Source: a virus | DNA length: 64,000 bases | Virus record (IMG/VR): IMGVR_UViG_3300029922_000001 | Location: 124,001 to 188,000 of that record | Strand: one strand, 5' to 3' | In this document: positions 53,087-61,860 of the stretch, piece after piece | How the letters are laid out: the number at the start of each line of letters is the position of its first letter | Position numbering within the stretch: position 1 is the stretch's first letter | Notes under the pieces: model-generated | Told to the model about the DNA's origin: nothing | Database searches by the model: none | The model's input: the letters and a program-made list of their open reading frames with translations, nothing else | Made by a program: the position numbers and the translations under genes

Positions 53087-54260
53087 TTTAAATTAATGCA
53101 GGAATCTTAATATATACATAAGAATTTATATTTATGCTTATAAATAGATCTATTCAATATAGATTATATCCTAACAATAAACAAATTAAATTATTATCTA
53201 ATAATTTGGAAGGTTGTAGACTACTTTATAATCAAATGTTGAATCAAAGAAAAGAAGGATGGGAACAAGATAAGCAATCCTTTTCTTGTTATGATCAGCA
53301 AAAATATTTTAAAGATTATCTAGATAAACTAGAATATAATATTCATGCTCAAGTTAAACAAAATGTTGCCGTTAGAGTTGACTTAGCTTTTAAGGCTTTC
53401 TTTCGTAGAATTAAAAATAAAGAAAATCCAGGTTATCCTAGATTTAAATCTTTTGGTAGATATGATTCATTCACTTATCCTCAAACTGATTACGGATATA
53501 AAATTAAAGATAAACAAATATATTTATGTAAGATAGGTAATGTTAAAGTTGTTATTCATAAACAAATCACTGGATTTATCAAAACATGTACTATCAAGAA
53601 AGAAAGTGATAGATGGTTTGTTATTTTTACTTATGAAGCAGAATCAACATCTTATGAATCTTCTACTAATTTAGAGATTGGTATTGATGTAGGTTTAAAA
53701 TCTTTTGCAGTGTTCTCAGATAATACAACTATTGATAATCCTAGATTCTTTAAACAAGAAGAAAAGAATATTGGAAGATTACAAAGACGAAAAGAAAAAG
53801 CTAATGGTAATCAAAAACAAAAATTAAAGAAAGCTATTCAAAAACGTCATGCTAAAGTTAAAAATAAGAGAAAAGATTTTTGTCATAAGCTTTCGAGATC
53901 AATCGTCAATAAATATAAAATTATTTGCATTGAAGATTTAAACATTAATCAAATGAAAGAAAACATGAGATATTTATCAAAAAGTATTCATGATGCTTCT
54001 TGGAAACTATTCTTGAACTATCTAATCTATAAAGCGGAAGAAGCTGGTAGATTATTAATTCAAGTCAATCCTGCGTATACTACCCAGGATTGTAGTAAAT
54101 GTGGTTATAGAGTTAAAAAGAAGCTTTCAGATCGTATTCATAATTGTCCTAATTGTGGACTCTCTATGGATCGTGATCTAAATGCTTCCCTAAACATTTT
54201 GAGAATAGGATTATATTCTCTTGGTATTAAATCCATAGAAGATTCTTTTAATTAAGAATA
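53087..54260 (+). mobile_element. Second IS200/IS605-like element, TnpB only
   Basis: The tnpB gene with the upstream block TTTAAA-N4-TGCAGGAAT (53087-53105), identical in layout to the first TnpB locus. No TnpA gene. The right end is uncertain; only 16 bp separate the tnpB stop from the next gene's stop codon. Unlike the first element it lacks the hairpin before the start codon. Confidence 0.55.
53134..54255 (+). CDS. tnpB: TnpB RNA-guided endonuclease, canonical RuvC
   Basis: 373 residues. N-terminal IQYRLYPNNKQIKLLSNNLE is the typical OrfB opening. RuvC residues are canonical: Asp185 in GIDVGLKSF, Glu267 in CIEDLNINQM and Asp in DRDLNAS (346-352). The zinc finger has Cys320, 323, 338 and 341. 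It should cut DNA guided by an RNA made at its 3' end; the flank there is only 16 bp, so the guide would come from the end of the neighbouring membrane-protein gene. It appears intact. It differs strongly from the first TnpB in the RuvC-II motif and in length, so the two are not recent copies of each other. Confidence 0.93.
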   Translation: MLINRSIQYRLYPNNKQIKLLSNNLEGCRLLYNQMLNQRKEGWEQDKQSFSCYDQQKYFKDYLDKLEYNIHAQVKQNVAVRVDLAFKAFFRRIKNKENPGYPRFKSFGRYDSFTYPQTDYGYKIKDKQIYLCKIGNVKVVIHKQITGFIKTCTIKKESDRWFVIFTYEAESTSYESSTNLEIGIDVGLKSFAVFSDNTTIDNPRFFKQEEKNIGRLQRRKEKANGNQKQKLKKAIQKRHAKVKNKRKDFCHKLSRSIVNKYKIICIEDLNINQMKENMRYLSKSIHDASWKLFLNYLIYKAEEAGRLLIQVNPAYTTQDCSKCGYRVKKKLSDRIHNCPNCGLSMDRDLNASLNILRIGLYSLGIKSIEDSFN

Positions 54261-54271
54261 GTAATCACATT

Positions 54272-54937
54272 TTAATGACCAAAGAAGCTCATTTTGAGAA
54301 CACCAAACTGAGACAGACCTTCGAGTACTAAGATTAAGAAGAGAATTCCACCACCCCAAACTGCAATATTCTTAAATACTTTTTGAAAATGAGGTAATTT
54401 TTCATTAATAGCATTAATATTACTAATCATAGGTTTCAATGTAGCAATTTCTTGAAAAATCTTCTTTTGATTTTCGTCTATTTCTTCAAATAAAGTTGCA
54501 TGATATTTGTCGCTTGAATCATTGTAATCTTCCAATAGTCTTTCGTTGGTTTGGCTAAGGTGCAATACCTTTTCCATTTTTTCTTCAACTTTAGCCATAA
54601 TAGATACATTAGAATCAAGTTTACTTGCGCTAACATGCAATAAACCTTCTGTTTTATCTTGTTTTTGCAAAATTTGCTTAACAGTATCAAACATGTCTGT
54701 AAGAATTTTATTAGAAACTTCCCTATAAACAGATAGCTCAGTATTTATATCATTTAACTCATTTGTAAGATGGAAAAATTGTTCTTTTTCATCACCGTGG
54801 TTTTCTTTAATAAGAACCTGTAATCTGTTTAGGATTTCAAGCACCTTGGTTAATGCTTCAGCGAATTTTTCGTGAGCCTCAATTTGTGCGGCTATCTTCT
54901 CATATGTAATTAAATTAAGATTTTCTTCATTATTCAT
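54272..54937 (-). CDS. Coiled-coil protein with a C-terminal membrane anchor
   Basis: 221 residues from ATG 54937, which follows a strong GGGGGAAAGG; an in-frame TTG lies upstream. Residues 1-185 are long charged helices with heptads. A hydrophobic segment at about 194-213 (AVWGGGILFLILVLEGLSQF) is followed by a short tail, so it is tail-anchored. Not recognised; it could be a membrane tether or a spanin-like or signalling coiled coil. It overlaps the end of the preceding gene by 8 bases. Confidence 0.7.
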   Translation of the reverse strand: MNNEENLNLITYEKIAAQIEAHEKFAEALTKVLEILNRLQVLIKENHGDEKEQFFHLTNELNDINTELSVYREVSNKILTDMFDTVKQILQKQDKTEGLLHVSASKLDSNVSIMAKVEEKMEKVLHLSQTNERLLEDYNDSSDKYHATLFEEIDENQKKIFQEIATLKPMISNINAINEKLPHFQKVFKNIAVWGGGILFLILVLEGLSQFGVLKMSFFGH

Positions 54938-55283
54938 TAACCTTTCCCCCAATCTTTTGCAGCATCTGTTCTAGTTTTTGTGTACTAGTTTTAAGTCTAT
55001 CTATGGACTCGTCATAAGGAATGAGTTCAATCATTAAACACTTAGTACCGTGATTGAGGTATTGTCTGTTTACTTTATATTTTTGATTATTTATGGTAAT
55101 GGGTCTATCTGAATATATAGTGTCTAAATTCTTAAATTTTTGAATATGTTCACTCCATTTGTCATTGAATAAACATTCGCGTGATTGTACATCAATAACA
55201 GCGGCTGGATGTTGCTTTACGTCAAGTAAGCCTCTAATGATTTCCACTGTTTGTTTAGTAAATTCGATTTCTTTTGTTAGCAT
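54930..55283 (-). CDS. Unknown 117-residue protein, start masked by a hairpin
   Basis: Not recognised. The start is ATG 55283, with AGAGGAAC just upstream; the TTG six codons earlier is unsupported. The central part (AAVIDVQSRECLFNDKWSE, then YKVNRQYLNHGTKCLMIEL) looks like a small PAS-type alpha/beta fold, which would suit a sensor paired with the coiled-coil membrane protein, but this is only a visual impression. Both the ribosome site and the start codon are base-paired in the hairpin 55282-55330. Confidence 0.6.
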   Translation of the reverse strand: MLTKEIEFTKQTVEIIRGLLDVKQHPAAVIDVQSRECLFNDKWSEHIQKFKNLDTIYSDRPITINNQKYKVNRQYLNHGTKCLMIELIPYDESIDRLKTSTQKLEQMLQKIGGKVNE

Positions 55284-55330
55284 GGTTCCTCTGATGGTCA
55301 ATAGTTTTATTCAACTATTAGAGGAACCAT
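55282..55330 (-). promoter_or_regulatory. Hairpin masking the ribosome site and start codon
   Basis: ATGGTTCCTCT and AGAGGAACCAT (55282-55292 and 55320-55330) are a perfect 11-bp inverted repeat. Inside it AATAGTT pairs with AACTATT. On the reverse-strand transcript the second arm contains AGAGGA and the AUG of the 117-residue gene, so translation should be blocked unless the stem is opened. Confidence 0.75.
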
Positions 55331-55337
55331 ACCTCTT

Positions 55338-56279
55338 TTACTCTTCGTCGGTAACATATTTTTTATGAGCAGGGTTCTCTTTTTTAAAGATTCTAGCGTA
55401 ATATTCTTCATAAGTATTAAAAACTTCTCTTGTAGTTACAACAAAGTAAATCTTTTCAATTTGAGATTCTTGGTTTTCTTCAAAATATCTTAATACAGCA
55501 GAAATTTGAGCTAAAGCACCTTGATAAACATTAAGAGTTCCGCAATCCATAGGGGTAATAACTAAACTCTTGCATTGTATACTGTCAGCTAACAATAATG
55601 AACGGTTAGTTGCAGTAGAAATGTATTTTTCTTCTGTTAATCCTCCACCACCTGATACAATAGCGTGGGCAACACTCTTGAAAGGTAATTCTGGAATATT
55701 AGATGCATCAGTGTTGTAAACATGACCCATTTTAATAGGAACACCATTTTCATTAATTCTATTAAGTTGATTTTGTAGTTTAAAACCACTTAAAGTTTGC
55801 AATACTGGATCAAGAATTTCTAATAGGTTGTTATTTGGATATACAAGCATATCAGCTTTAACCTTATAGGGAGAAGGGACTAAATGAACAGAAATTTTCA
55901 CATTGTCAATACTAGGCTTGTAGGCTTGTGGTTTTTCATCATCATTTTTACGATAAGGTTGATAATCTTCAACGACTTCATTACCAATCACAACGTCTTC
56001 TTCGGAATTCCAATCGTACATGCTGTGTAAGAAAACACAGTTCTCATATTTACCGCGACAATTTTCATCCCACTTTTCATTATTGATATAATGTTGTTTA
56101 TTTGGGACAATATCATTAAAAACACCAATTAGAGGATTGACAAACTTTTTATTGTCTTCATCAAATTCTTCTTCCACCATGTTTTTAAAAACACAATCAT
56201 ATTGTGAATTGTCAAATATTACATAAAATGGACATTCTGCACATGCCTGTTGTATAGAAAGTATTTTTATTTTTTTCAT
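55338..56279 (-). CDS. Macrodomain (ADP-ribose-binding) protein with a Cys-rich N-terminus
   Basis: 313 residues. Residues about 140-290 follow the macrodomain fold: VKADMLVYPNNN, MGHVYNTDAS, VAHAIVSGGGGLTEEKY, CKSLVITPMDCGTLNVYQGA and KIYFVVTT. Macrodomains bind or remove ADP-ribose. The N-terminal 85 residues hold Cys13, 16, 29, 74 and 81, which could bind a metal. The usual Asn/Asp after the first strand is present in YPNNN. A TATAAT box ends 6 nt before the ATG. Possible role: reversing host ADP-ribosylation or handling NAD-derived signals during infection; this is inference. Confidence 0.8.
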   Translation of the reverse strand: MKKIKILSIQQACAECPFYVIFDNSQYDCVFKNMVEEEFDEDNKKFVNPLIGVFNDIVPNKQHYINNEKWDENCRGKYENCVFLHSMYDWNSEEDVVIGNEVVEDYQPYRKNDDEKPQAYKPSIDNVKISVHLVPSPYKVKADMLVYPNNNLLEILDPVLQTLSGFKLQNQLNRINENGVPIKMGHVYNTDASNIPELPFKSVAHAIVSGGGGLTEEKYISTATNRSLLLADSIQCKSLVITPMDCGTLNVYQGALAQISAVLRYFEENQESQIEKIYFVVTTREVFNTYEEYYARIFKKENPAHKKYVTDEE

Positions 56280-56285
56280 ATTAAA

Positions 56286-56291
56286 ATTATA
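56286..56291 (-). promoter_or_regulatory. -10 box of the macrodomain gene
   Basis: TATAAT on the reverse strand (TGTATAATT) ends 6 nt before ATG 56279. It follows the terminator directly. Confidence 0.5.
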
Positions 56292-56294
56292 CAG

Positions 56295-56319
56295 TAAAAA
56301 CGGTTGATCTTAAACCGTT
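56295..56319 (-). terminator. Rho-independent terminator
   Basis: On the reverse strand AACGGTT pairs with AACCGTT around 7 nt and is followed by TTTTT. It ends the 687/231-residue operon before the macrodomain gene. Confidence 0.8.
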
Positions 56320-56327
56320 CAAGGTGT

Positions 56328-57023
56328 TTAATAATTGTAATTATTTGTCAACCATGTATTTGGTGAATTAATTTCATCGTTTATGTTTTCTTGATATGCC
56401 TCATTAGATGTATTTTGTGTGGATTTTGTGAATTTATCATATTGAGCTTGATAACTGCTAACAAGATACTGAACTATATCATTTCTAGAGTCAGTTTCTG
56501 CTTTTATAATAGCCTGTTGTTTAGTAATTGGCTTAGTGGTGTCAGTAAGTAAATCTTGATAATATGTAATTCTAAGTGAGTTCTCAGGCATATTGTTATA
56601 TTTTTGTTTTGCGGCATTTAGAGTGTATTGTAACTGATAGGCTTTTTCTTGCTTAGCTCTTTCTAGCATTGGGCTACCTTGTTCCATCGCTTGATTTCTT
56701 AAAGCAACTTCCTGTGGAGTCATACCTTCCATATATTTTTGTTGTTTAATGGGACCATAATCAGGTGTACTATTATCATGATAACCACCACCTGGAATAT
56801 GATCAGTTTTATCAACCATTAATTGAGAACCATAGCTAGTATCATATGCATTTTGGAATGGATTAACAGGGGCTTTTAGTCCATTTTCGCCTTGCCATAA
56901 ATTATCAAAAATAGCTAATCTTTCCATTACTCTAGTTATTCCATCAGCTTCAACGTCTAGATTTTTACGATCTAATTTATATGCAAATCTTTCTAAAAAT
57001 TCTAATGATTCTTTTTTATCCAT
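56328..57023 (-). CDS. Unknown 231-residue Gln/Asn-rich protein
   Basis: Not recognised. Mostly helical, Gln/Tyr/Asn-rich. The first 35 residues are a charged helix; the rest resembles a structural or scaffold-type protein. It starts 8 bases before the end of the preceding gene (ATGGATAA overlap), so it is co-translated with the 687-residue protein and may bind it. Confidence 0.65.
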   Translation of the reverse strand: MDKKESLEFLERFAYKLDRKNLDVEADGITRVMERLAIFDNLWQGENGLKAPVNPFQNAYDTSYGSQLMVDKTDHIPGGGYHDNSTPDYGPIKQQKYMEGMTPQEVALRNQAMEQGSPMLERAKQEKAYQLQYTLNAAKQKYNNMPENSLRITYYQDLLTDTTKPITKQQAIIKAETDSRNDIVQYLVSSYQAQYDKFTKSTQNTSNEAYQENINDEINSPNTWLTNNYNY

Positions 57024-59079
57024 TCATACCACCCTGTTCCATCTTGGACGCAAAACCTTGTTGACTTCTCATTTCGTCAATTAAATTAGGAGACATATCT
57101 GTAATAGAAGATTTTTCTCTTATTTGATTGTAAATAGGTTGAATTTGAGATAATACTTTTTGGTTTAATTGAGCCATAGCCTGTTGAAGTGCCTGTGGAT
57201 TTTTACCATATTGTTGTAAAATCTGTTGAATTTCTTGTGTTGTTTGTTGTTCCAATGAATTTAATGGATCAAGTTGACTAACACGCACATTTTCCTTCTT
57301 TTTAGATGCACCAGTAAATGGAGCAGTTGAAACAGGAGGAACAGGTGGTGTTGGTGGGGCTGGAATTGTATTTACAGGCTGAAACATACCAGGTGAGTGT
57401 AAATTAGGCTGTACGCCCATTCCAGCGGCATGAGCGCCAGCAGCAATACCTAAACTACCTAAAATAAACATTCCAACCTTACCCATCGTTTTAAGTTTAT
57501 CAGTAGCCAATTTAGCGTAATGGTGTGAAAGACTATTAACATCAGAAAGATGATTAATGTGCTTTTTAGCTCTAAATCCTAATCTTTCAATCATGAAAGC
57601 AATTGTTTGATATTTAGAATTCTCAATAACGCCTTGGAAATTTTTAGTGTAAGAACCACGAGGGAAAGTTTTTCTAGTTTCCACTGTTCTGTCAGCAATA
57701 TACGCTTGCTTGAGAGCATTTAAATAATCTCTAAATTTACCTTCAATAGCCAACATAATACTTTGAGCCATACCAGCATGTCTTTTACCTTCGTTTGCTA
57801 AAGCAAATTTAGTGTAAAGGTGGTGTCCAGCAAATTCATTCAAAGCATTCTCAACCAATATGTCTCTACCAACACGAGTGGCTTCGTCTAAACCTACTCC
57901 AAAAAGACTATAAAAATCTTCACTAGCATTAGCATCAGCAATGATATTATTTTTACTAGCTTCTCTAATAAAAGCGTTATTTTCACTCATGATTTTCTTT
58001 AACGCTTCGTCCCCTTGTTGTTTGATGTAAGTGGCGGGATAAGGATGTTCTGTTAAAGTAGCAGGTAAACCTTCGGATGGGTTTTCATAAATGCTTCTTG
58101 CAACACTTCTTGCTACTGAAGGTCCGTGTTGTGGATGGGTGTCTATAAAGTGCTGAAAGGCTCTATAGTAATCATGAATATAAGGTGTTCCGGTTTCAGT
58201 CATATTGCCCACAAAAGGTCTAGATAAAGGTTTCACTACTTCTTGTACTGATAATGGTTGTGTTTTTTTATCAGAAGGTGCAACTTTTTCTATATATTTA
58301 ATTGCGGTAGTTTTATTGAATAAACCTGTAGAAACAAGTTCGTTTATAAATTTATTTTTGATAAAAAGTTTTTCTTCTGGATTTTTGTTAGCTAATTCTG
58401 GTAACATTTGATTCAAAGCCTCTTCTAACGCAATCATTTTTGATTTAGCTTTTTCCATCTTTGCTTCTACTTGTTCATCTTGGTATTTAGGAACAAAGGT
58501 AGGAGTAATGTTGTTTAACATACGAATAGCATCATTAACAGTCATCATTTGATTTTTTGTAGGATCAAAACGACTAGCCATTTGATTAGCTTCGTTAGCA
58601 GGGATTCCAACTTGTGTAAATGTGCTTGCTAATGAAGCGGTATCTGCAAATTTGCCCTTACTACCAATAAAACTATTTAATGTTTTAGTTAAAACACTGC
58701 GGACATTAGGATCAGACAATAAATTAGTATGACCATTTAGCATTTTAGACAAAAACCAATAAGGTGCTTTATTACCATCTTGATCGGTCAGAACTTCATT
58801 GAGAATTTCAGAAGATTCAACGTCTTGAGACTTTCCAAATGTGGAAAACAAAGAATAAACTAAGCTTCTGAATTTAGGAGATTTGTGGAATAACTCTCTC
58901 CACATTTTATAATCAAGTGGTCCTTTTGCAAAACGATATATTGTATCGTTATGTTTATAGCCAACAATAACCCTACCACTGTCTGTAACAATGGTAGGTC
59001 TTGCCAATTTAATAAATTCTTCTAATTGATTTTCTGGTAAATCGCATAAATTTTGTGTATTAGCTACAACATACTTCAT
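57016..59079 (-). CDS. Unknown 687-residue protein with one hydrophobic segment
   Basis: Not recognised. Mainly helical and charged, with a hydrophobic Gly/Ala-rich stretch at about 555-577 (MFILGSLGIAAGAHAAGMG), a Pro-rich linker (PAPPTPPVPPV) and a Gln-rich C-terminus. The composition is like an internal virion or ejection protein that inserts into a membrane, but there is no family match by eye. No clear ribosome site or -10 box lies at the usual distance from ATG 59079. Confidence 0.65.
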   Translation of the reverse strand: MKYVVANTQNLCDLPENQLEEFIKLARPTIVTDSGRVIVGYKHNDTIYRFAKGPLDYKMWRELFHKSPKFRSLVYSLFSTFGKSQDVESSEILNEVLTDQDGNKAPYWFLSKMLNGHTNLLSDPNVRSVLTKTLNSFIGSKGKFADTASLASTFTQVGIPANEANQMASRFDPTKNQMMTVNDAIRMLNNITPTFVPKYQDEQVEAKMEKAKSKMIALEEALNQMLPELANKNPEEKLFIKNKFINELVSTGLFNKTTAIKYIEKVAPSDKKTQPLSVQEVVKPLSRPFVGNMTETGTPYIHDYYRAFQHFIDTHPQHGPSVARSVARSIYENPSEGLPATLTEHPYPATYIKQQGDEALKKIMSENNAFIREASKNNIIADANASEDFYSLFGVGLDEATRVGRDILVENALNEFAGHHLYTKFALANEGKRHAGMAQSIMLAIEGKFRDYLNALKQAYIADRTVETRKTFPRGSYTKNFQGVIENSKYQTIAFMIERLGFRAKKHINHLSDVNSLSHHYAKLATDKLKTMGKVGMFILGSLGIAAGAHAAGMGVQPNLHSPGMFQPVNTIPAPPTPPVPPVSTAPFTGASKKKENVRVSQLDPLNSLEQQTTQEIQQILQQYGKNPQALQQAMAQLNQKVLSQIQPIYNQIREKSSITDMSPNLIDEMRSQQGFASKMEQGGMNG

Positions 59080-59102
59080 GCTTTTATTTTCAAATAATCT
59101 GG

Positions 59103-59435
59103 TTAAATATCCTTTGCGTTTGTGAAGGCAATTGCTTCCTTTCTTCTTCTATTAACATCCTTGCGGTGTAATAGATAACCATACACGAGGAAAAACAACA
59201 CAGGCAAAGCATAAAGTGCATTAGGACTATGAGTGATTAAAGCATTGTCACTAGCAAAAAGAACCCAAATCGTACTCCAACAGCCGCACAAGGTGATCAT
59301 GAAAAACATGAACTTGCCAAAACCGTTGATAATCGTATCTAAAAGACCGAATGTAATGACCTTGCCGCTCTTGTAGGCGTTGTCGAAGTCCTGTACGATT
59401 TCCAATCTTTGATTGTTCTGATTATAGTTGCTCAT
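59103..59435 (-). CDS. Small two-pass membrane protein
   Basis: 110 residues. Two hydrophobic segments: FMFFMITLCGCWSTIWVLFA (about 38-57) and ALYALPVLFFLVYGYLL (about 71-87), with a basic loop and tail (HRKDVNRRRKE). A TACAAT box (59442-59447, reverse) ends 6 nt before the ATG. Not recognised; a holin, a membrane-remodelling or a superinfection protein are all possible. Confidence 0.7.
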   Translation of the reverse strand: MSNYNQNNQRLEIVQDFDNAYKSGKVITFGLLDTIINGFGKFMFFMITLCGCWSTIWVLFASDNALITHSPNALYALPVLFFLVYGYLLHRKDVNRRRKEAIAFTNAKDI

Positions 59436-59441
59436 GTTTTA

Positions 59442-59447
59442 ATTGTA
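59442..59447 (-). promoter_or_regulatory. -10-like box of the membrane-protein gene
   Basis: TACAAT on the reverse strand ends 6 nt before ATG 59435, matching the leaderless spacing. Confidence 0.35.
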
Positions 59448-59466
59448 CCAGCATTAAAGCTATTTG

Positions 59467-61689
59467 TCAAGTCTTGAATGGTAAATTTTTAAAAACTGGA
59501 ACTTCATTATACATTTCGTACATGAGAGCATTCAAATTAGTAGAACGTTGTTGTTGTCTATCATTGGTTACAGCCGCATCAATAGCAGATTGTGTGCCCA
59601 TGACAATGCAAAGTTTTTTAGCTCTAGTGACACCAGTATAAAACAAATTTCTCTGTAACATATTAGCATGAGAAGGATGTAAAATCATAATTACAGCGTT
59701 ATATTCACTACCTTGAACTTTGTGTACAGTACAACAGAATGAGTGAACAATATCTATGACATCACTTTTATCATAGGAAATTGGGTGTGGAATATCAGGG
59801 TATTGGACCTTGATATCTACATTATCATTACCTACTTTAACAATATCTGCAATTACACCAGTGTCGCCATTAAAAATTTCTTTATTATAGTCATTTCTGA
59901 TTTGCATAACACGATCCCCAACCCTAAGAACCCTAAAATCATTCTTGTATTCATTTTTGGATATGCTGGGTGGATTTAATGCTTGCTGTAAGACTGGATT
60001 TAAGTCTTCTACGCCTAATCCTCTCTTGTTCATGGGGCTAAGAATTTGAATTTCCGACGTTGGAATACCAAGCTTAGGAATTTGTTCAGTAATCATAGTT
60101 ATTAAATATTTTTTAAGTAATTCCATGTCGGAAACAGATACGAACATACAACTTTGCCCCTTGCTTTCTTTAGGTGAAGGCAAAGTTGGGACTCTTCCAT
60201 GAATAATATCGTGTGCAACGCTAATAATAGACGAACCAGCTTCTTGACGGTAAATTCGTTCTAATTTAGTCTTAGAAATAAAACCACCATCAATAAGATC
60301 CTTAAAAACATTACCAGGACCAACAGGAGGTAACTGATCTGAGTCACCAATAAAAATAATACGAGTATTAGTTTGTAGTGCCTCAAATAATTTAGCAGCT
60401 AAGACAACATCAATCATAGAGGATTCATCAATGATTAAACATTGAGTTGGCAATGGATTAAATTTATTAAACTCTGCCTTACCACTCTTGTCATATTTCA
60501 AAAGTCTATGAATTGTACTAGCGGGATAGCCTGAAGCACTACGTAGCTTTTTGGCAGCTTTACCAGTTGGTGAACATAGACTAAAACTCACACCATAATG
60601 TTCAAAAGCACGGCATAGTGTTCTTGTGATTGTTGATTTACCCGTACCTGGTCCTCCACGTAGAATTTTAACACGCTCAACCATTGCTTCAAAAAGTGCT
60701 TGAAACTGTTCATCATCCAATGTAATTCCCTCAGTAACTAATTGGTATTTTTCAACTGCTGCTTTAAATTCCTCAACAGAATTGACCAATGGAACATTAG
60801 GATAGTGATCATTTTCAAAAATACGTTCAGCAATAGTTTTTTCAGCGTAGTACAATTCAGCTAAGAAAATCTTATATTTGTCAAAGACGAAATCGCCTTT
60901 ATCAATACCTTTAGTAAGAGCAGAGCTAAACTCAGACACCGTAATATCGTAATCTAGAAGTTTTATAACGCTATCTGCAAGAGCATCTTGCATCATATAA
61001 CAGTGTCCTTGCTTACTGTGAGCCTCTAGCGTGTGTTCTGTAGCGGCAACGATTCTTTCTAGGGAATTATATTTTACACCCCGCGATAAGGCAAATTTAT
61101 CAACCCTATCAAAACCCAACATTCTAACCTTGATAAGATCGTAAGGGAAATTTTCAATTGTAGAAATAGGATCAGGGAATCGTTCAATAATACGCTTAGC
61201 GATAGTTGCAGACCATCCTAATGCCATAATTTTACCAAGTATTTGATTTTCATTACGCTTGTCTTCCCAATTTTCAGCAACAGAATCGGCACGATGCTTT
61301 TGGATGTCAGGAACCTCATAGACTCGTTTAGGGTCATGGTCCAAAACTTCCAACGTTTTATCGCCAAAATGGGCAACAATAGCATTTGCTGTAACAATTC
61401 CAACATCTGCAAACAGGTGAACTAGATAGTTGGTAATACCTTCTAGTGTGGAAAAACCATTTTCTTGATACGATAATGATTTGTATTGCTTTCCATATTT
61501 AGGGTGTTGAACTTCTTCAACCTGAAAAGTGATTTGTGCGCCATTGGTTAGGTTCGATAATTCGCCAACAACTTTAACAGTGCCTTTTTTGGTTTGTAAA
61601 GTTACGATAGCGTATCCGCTATCAAATCGAATTACATTGATAACTTCACCTTTAACGGTCTTAGATGGAGATTGTGTTTCTACACTCAT
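59467..61689 (-). CDS. recD2: RecD2-like SF1B DNA helicase
   Basis: 740 residues from ATG 61689; another ATG three codons upstream lies inside the -10 box. Order as in RecD2/TraA: N-terminal OB-like domain (KGEVINVIRFDSGYAIVTL), helix-hairpin-helix region at about 90-210, Walker A GGPGTGKST (about 345-353), DESS box IIDESSM, GDSDQLPPVGPG, a late TVHKVQGSEY and a C-terminal FYTGVTRAKKL. It unwinds DNA 5'-to-3' in repair or replication. It ends with TGA. The promoter has -35 and -10 boxes, which suggests early expression. Confidence 0.93.
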   Translation of the reverse strand: MSVETQSPSKTVKGEVINVIRFDSGYAIVTLQTKKGTVKVVGELSNLTNGAQITFQVEEVQHPKYGKQYKSLSYQENGFSTLEGITNYLVHLFADVGIVTANAIVAHFGDKTLEVLDHDPKRVYEVPDIQKHRADSVAENWEDKRNENQILGKIMALGWSATIAKRIIERFPDPISTIENFPYDLIKVRMLGFDRVDKFALSRGVKYNSLERIVAATEHTLEAHSKQGHCYMMQDALADSVIKLLDYDITVSEFSSALTKGIDKGDFVFDKYKIFLAELYYAEKTIAERIFENDHYPNVPLVNSVEEFKAAVEKYQLVTEGITLDDEQFQALFEAMVERVKILRGGPGTGKSTITRTLCRAFEHYGVSFSLCSPTGKAAKKLRSASGYPASTIHRLLKYDKSGKAEFNKFNPLPTQCLIIDESSMIDVVLAAKLFEALQTNTRIIFIGDSDQLPPVGPGNVFKDLIDGGFISKTKLERIYRQEAGSSIISVAHDIIHGRVPTLPSPKESKGQSCMFVSVSDMELLKKYLITMITEQIPKLGIPTSEIQILSPMNKRGLGVEDLNPVLQQALNPPSISKNEYKNDFRVLRVGDRVMQIRNDYNKEIFNGDTGVIADIVKVGNDNVDIKVQYPDIPHPISYDKSDVIDIVHSFCCTVHKVQGSEYNAVIMILHPSHANMLQRNLFYTGVTRAKKLCIVMGTQSAIDAAVTNDRQQQRSTNLNALMYEMYNEVPVFKNLPFKT

Positions 61690-61696
61690 TAGGTTC

Positions 61697-61726
61697 ATTA
61701 TAAACGATTTGAAGCCTCTAAGTCAA
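61697..61726 (-). promoter_or_regulatory. Sigma70-type promoter of recD2
   Basis: On the reverse strand TTGACT (61726-61721), 18-bp spacer, TATAAT (61702-61697), then 7 nt to ATG 61689. This spacing decides the start codon: the ATG at 61698 overlaps the -10 box itself. Confidence 0.7.
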
Positions 61727-61766
61727 CCTAAAAGACATTCTCTTTTTTGGCGTACATAATAAGGCA

Positions 61767-61772
61767 TATAAT
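61767..61772 (+). promoter_or_regulatory. -10-like box upstream of the 94-residue gene
   Basis: TATAAT in GCATATAATAAATT, 88 nt before ATG 61861. It gives a normal leader with an AGGAG site, unlike the leaderless genes. Confidence 0.4.
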
Positions 61773-61860
61773 AAATTAAGCTAGATTTAATATCTAAGAG
61801 GAATTTAAAAAACATTTTTGAATGAAATATTGTATTCTAAAAAACAAAAAGGAGAATAAA

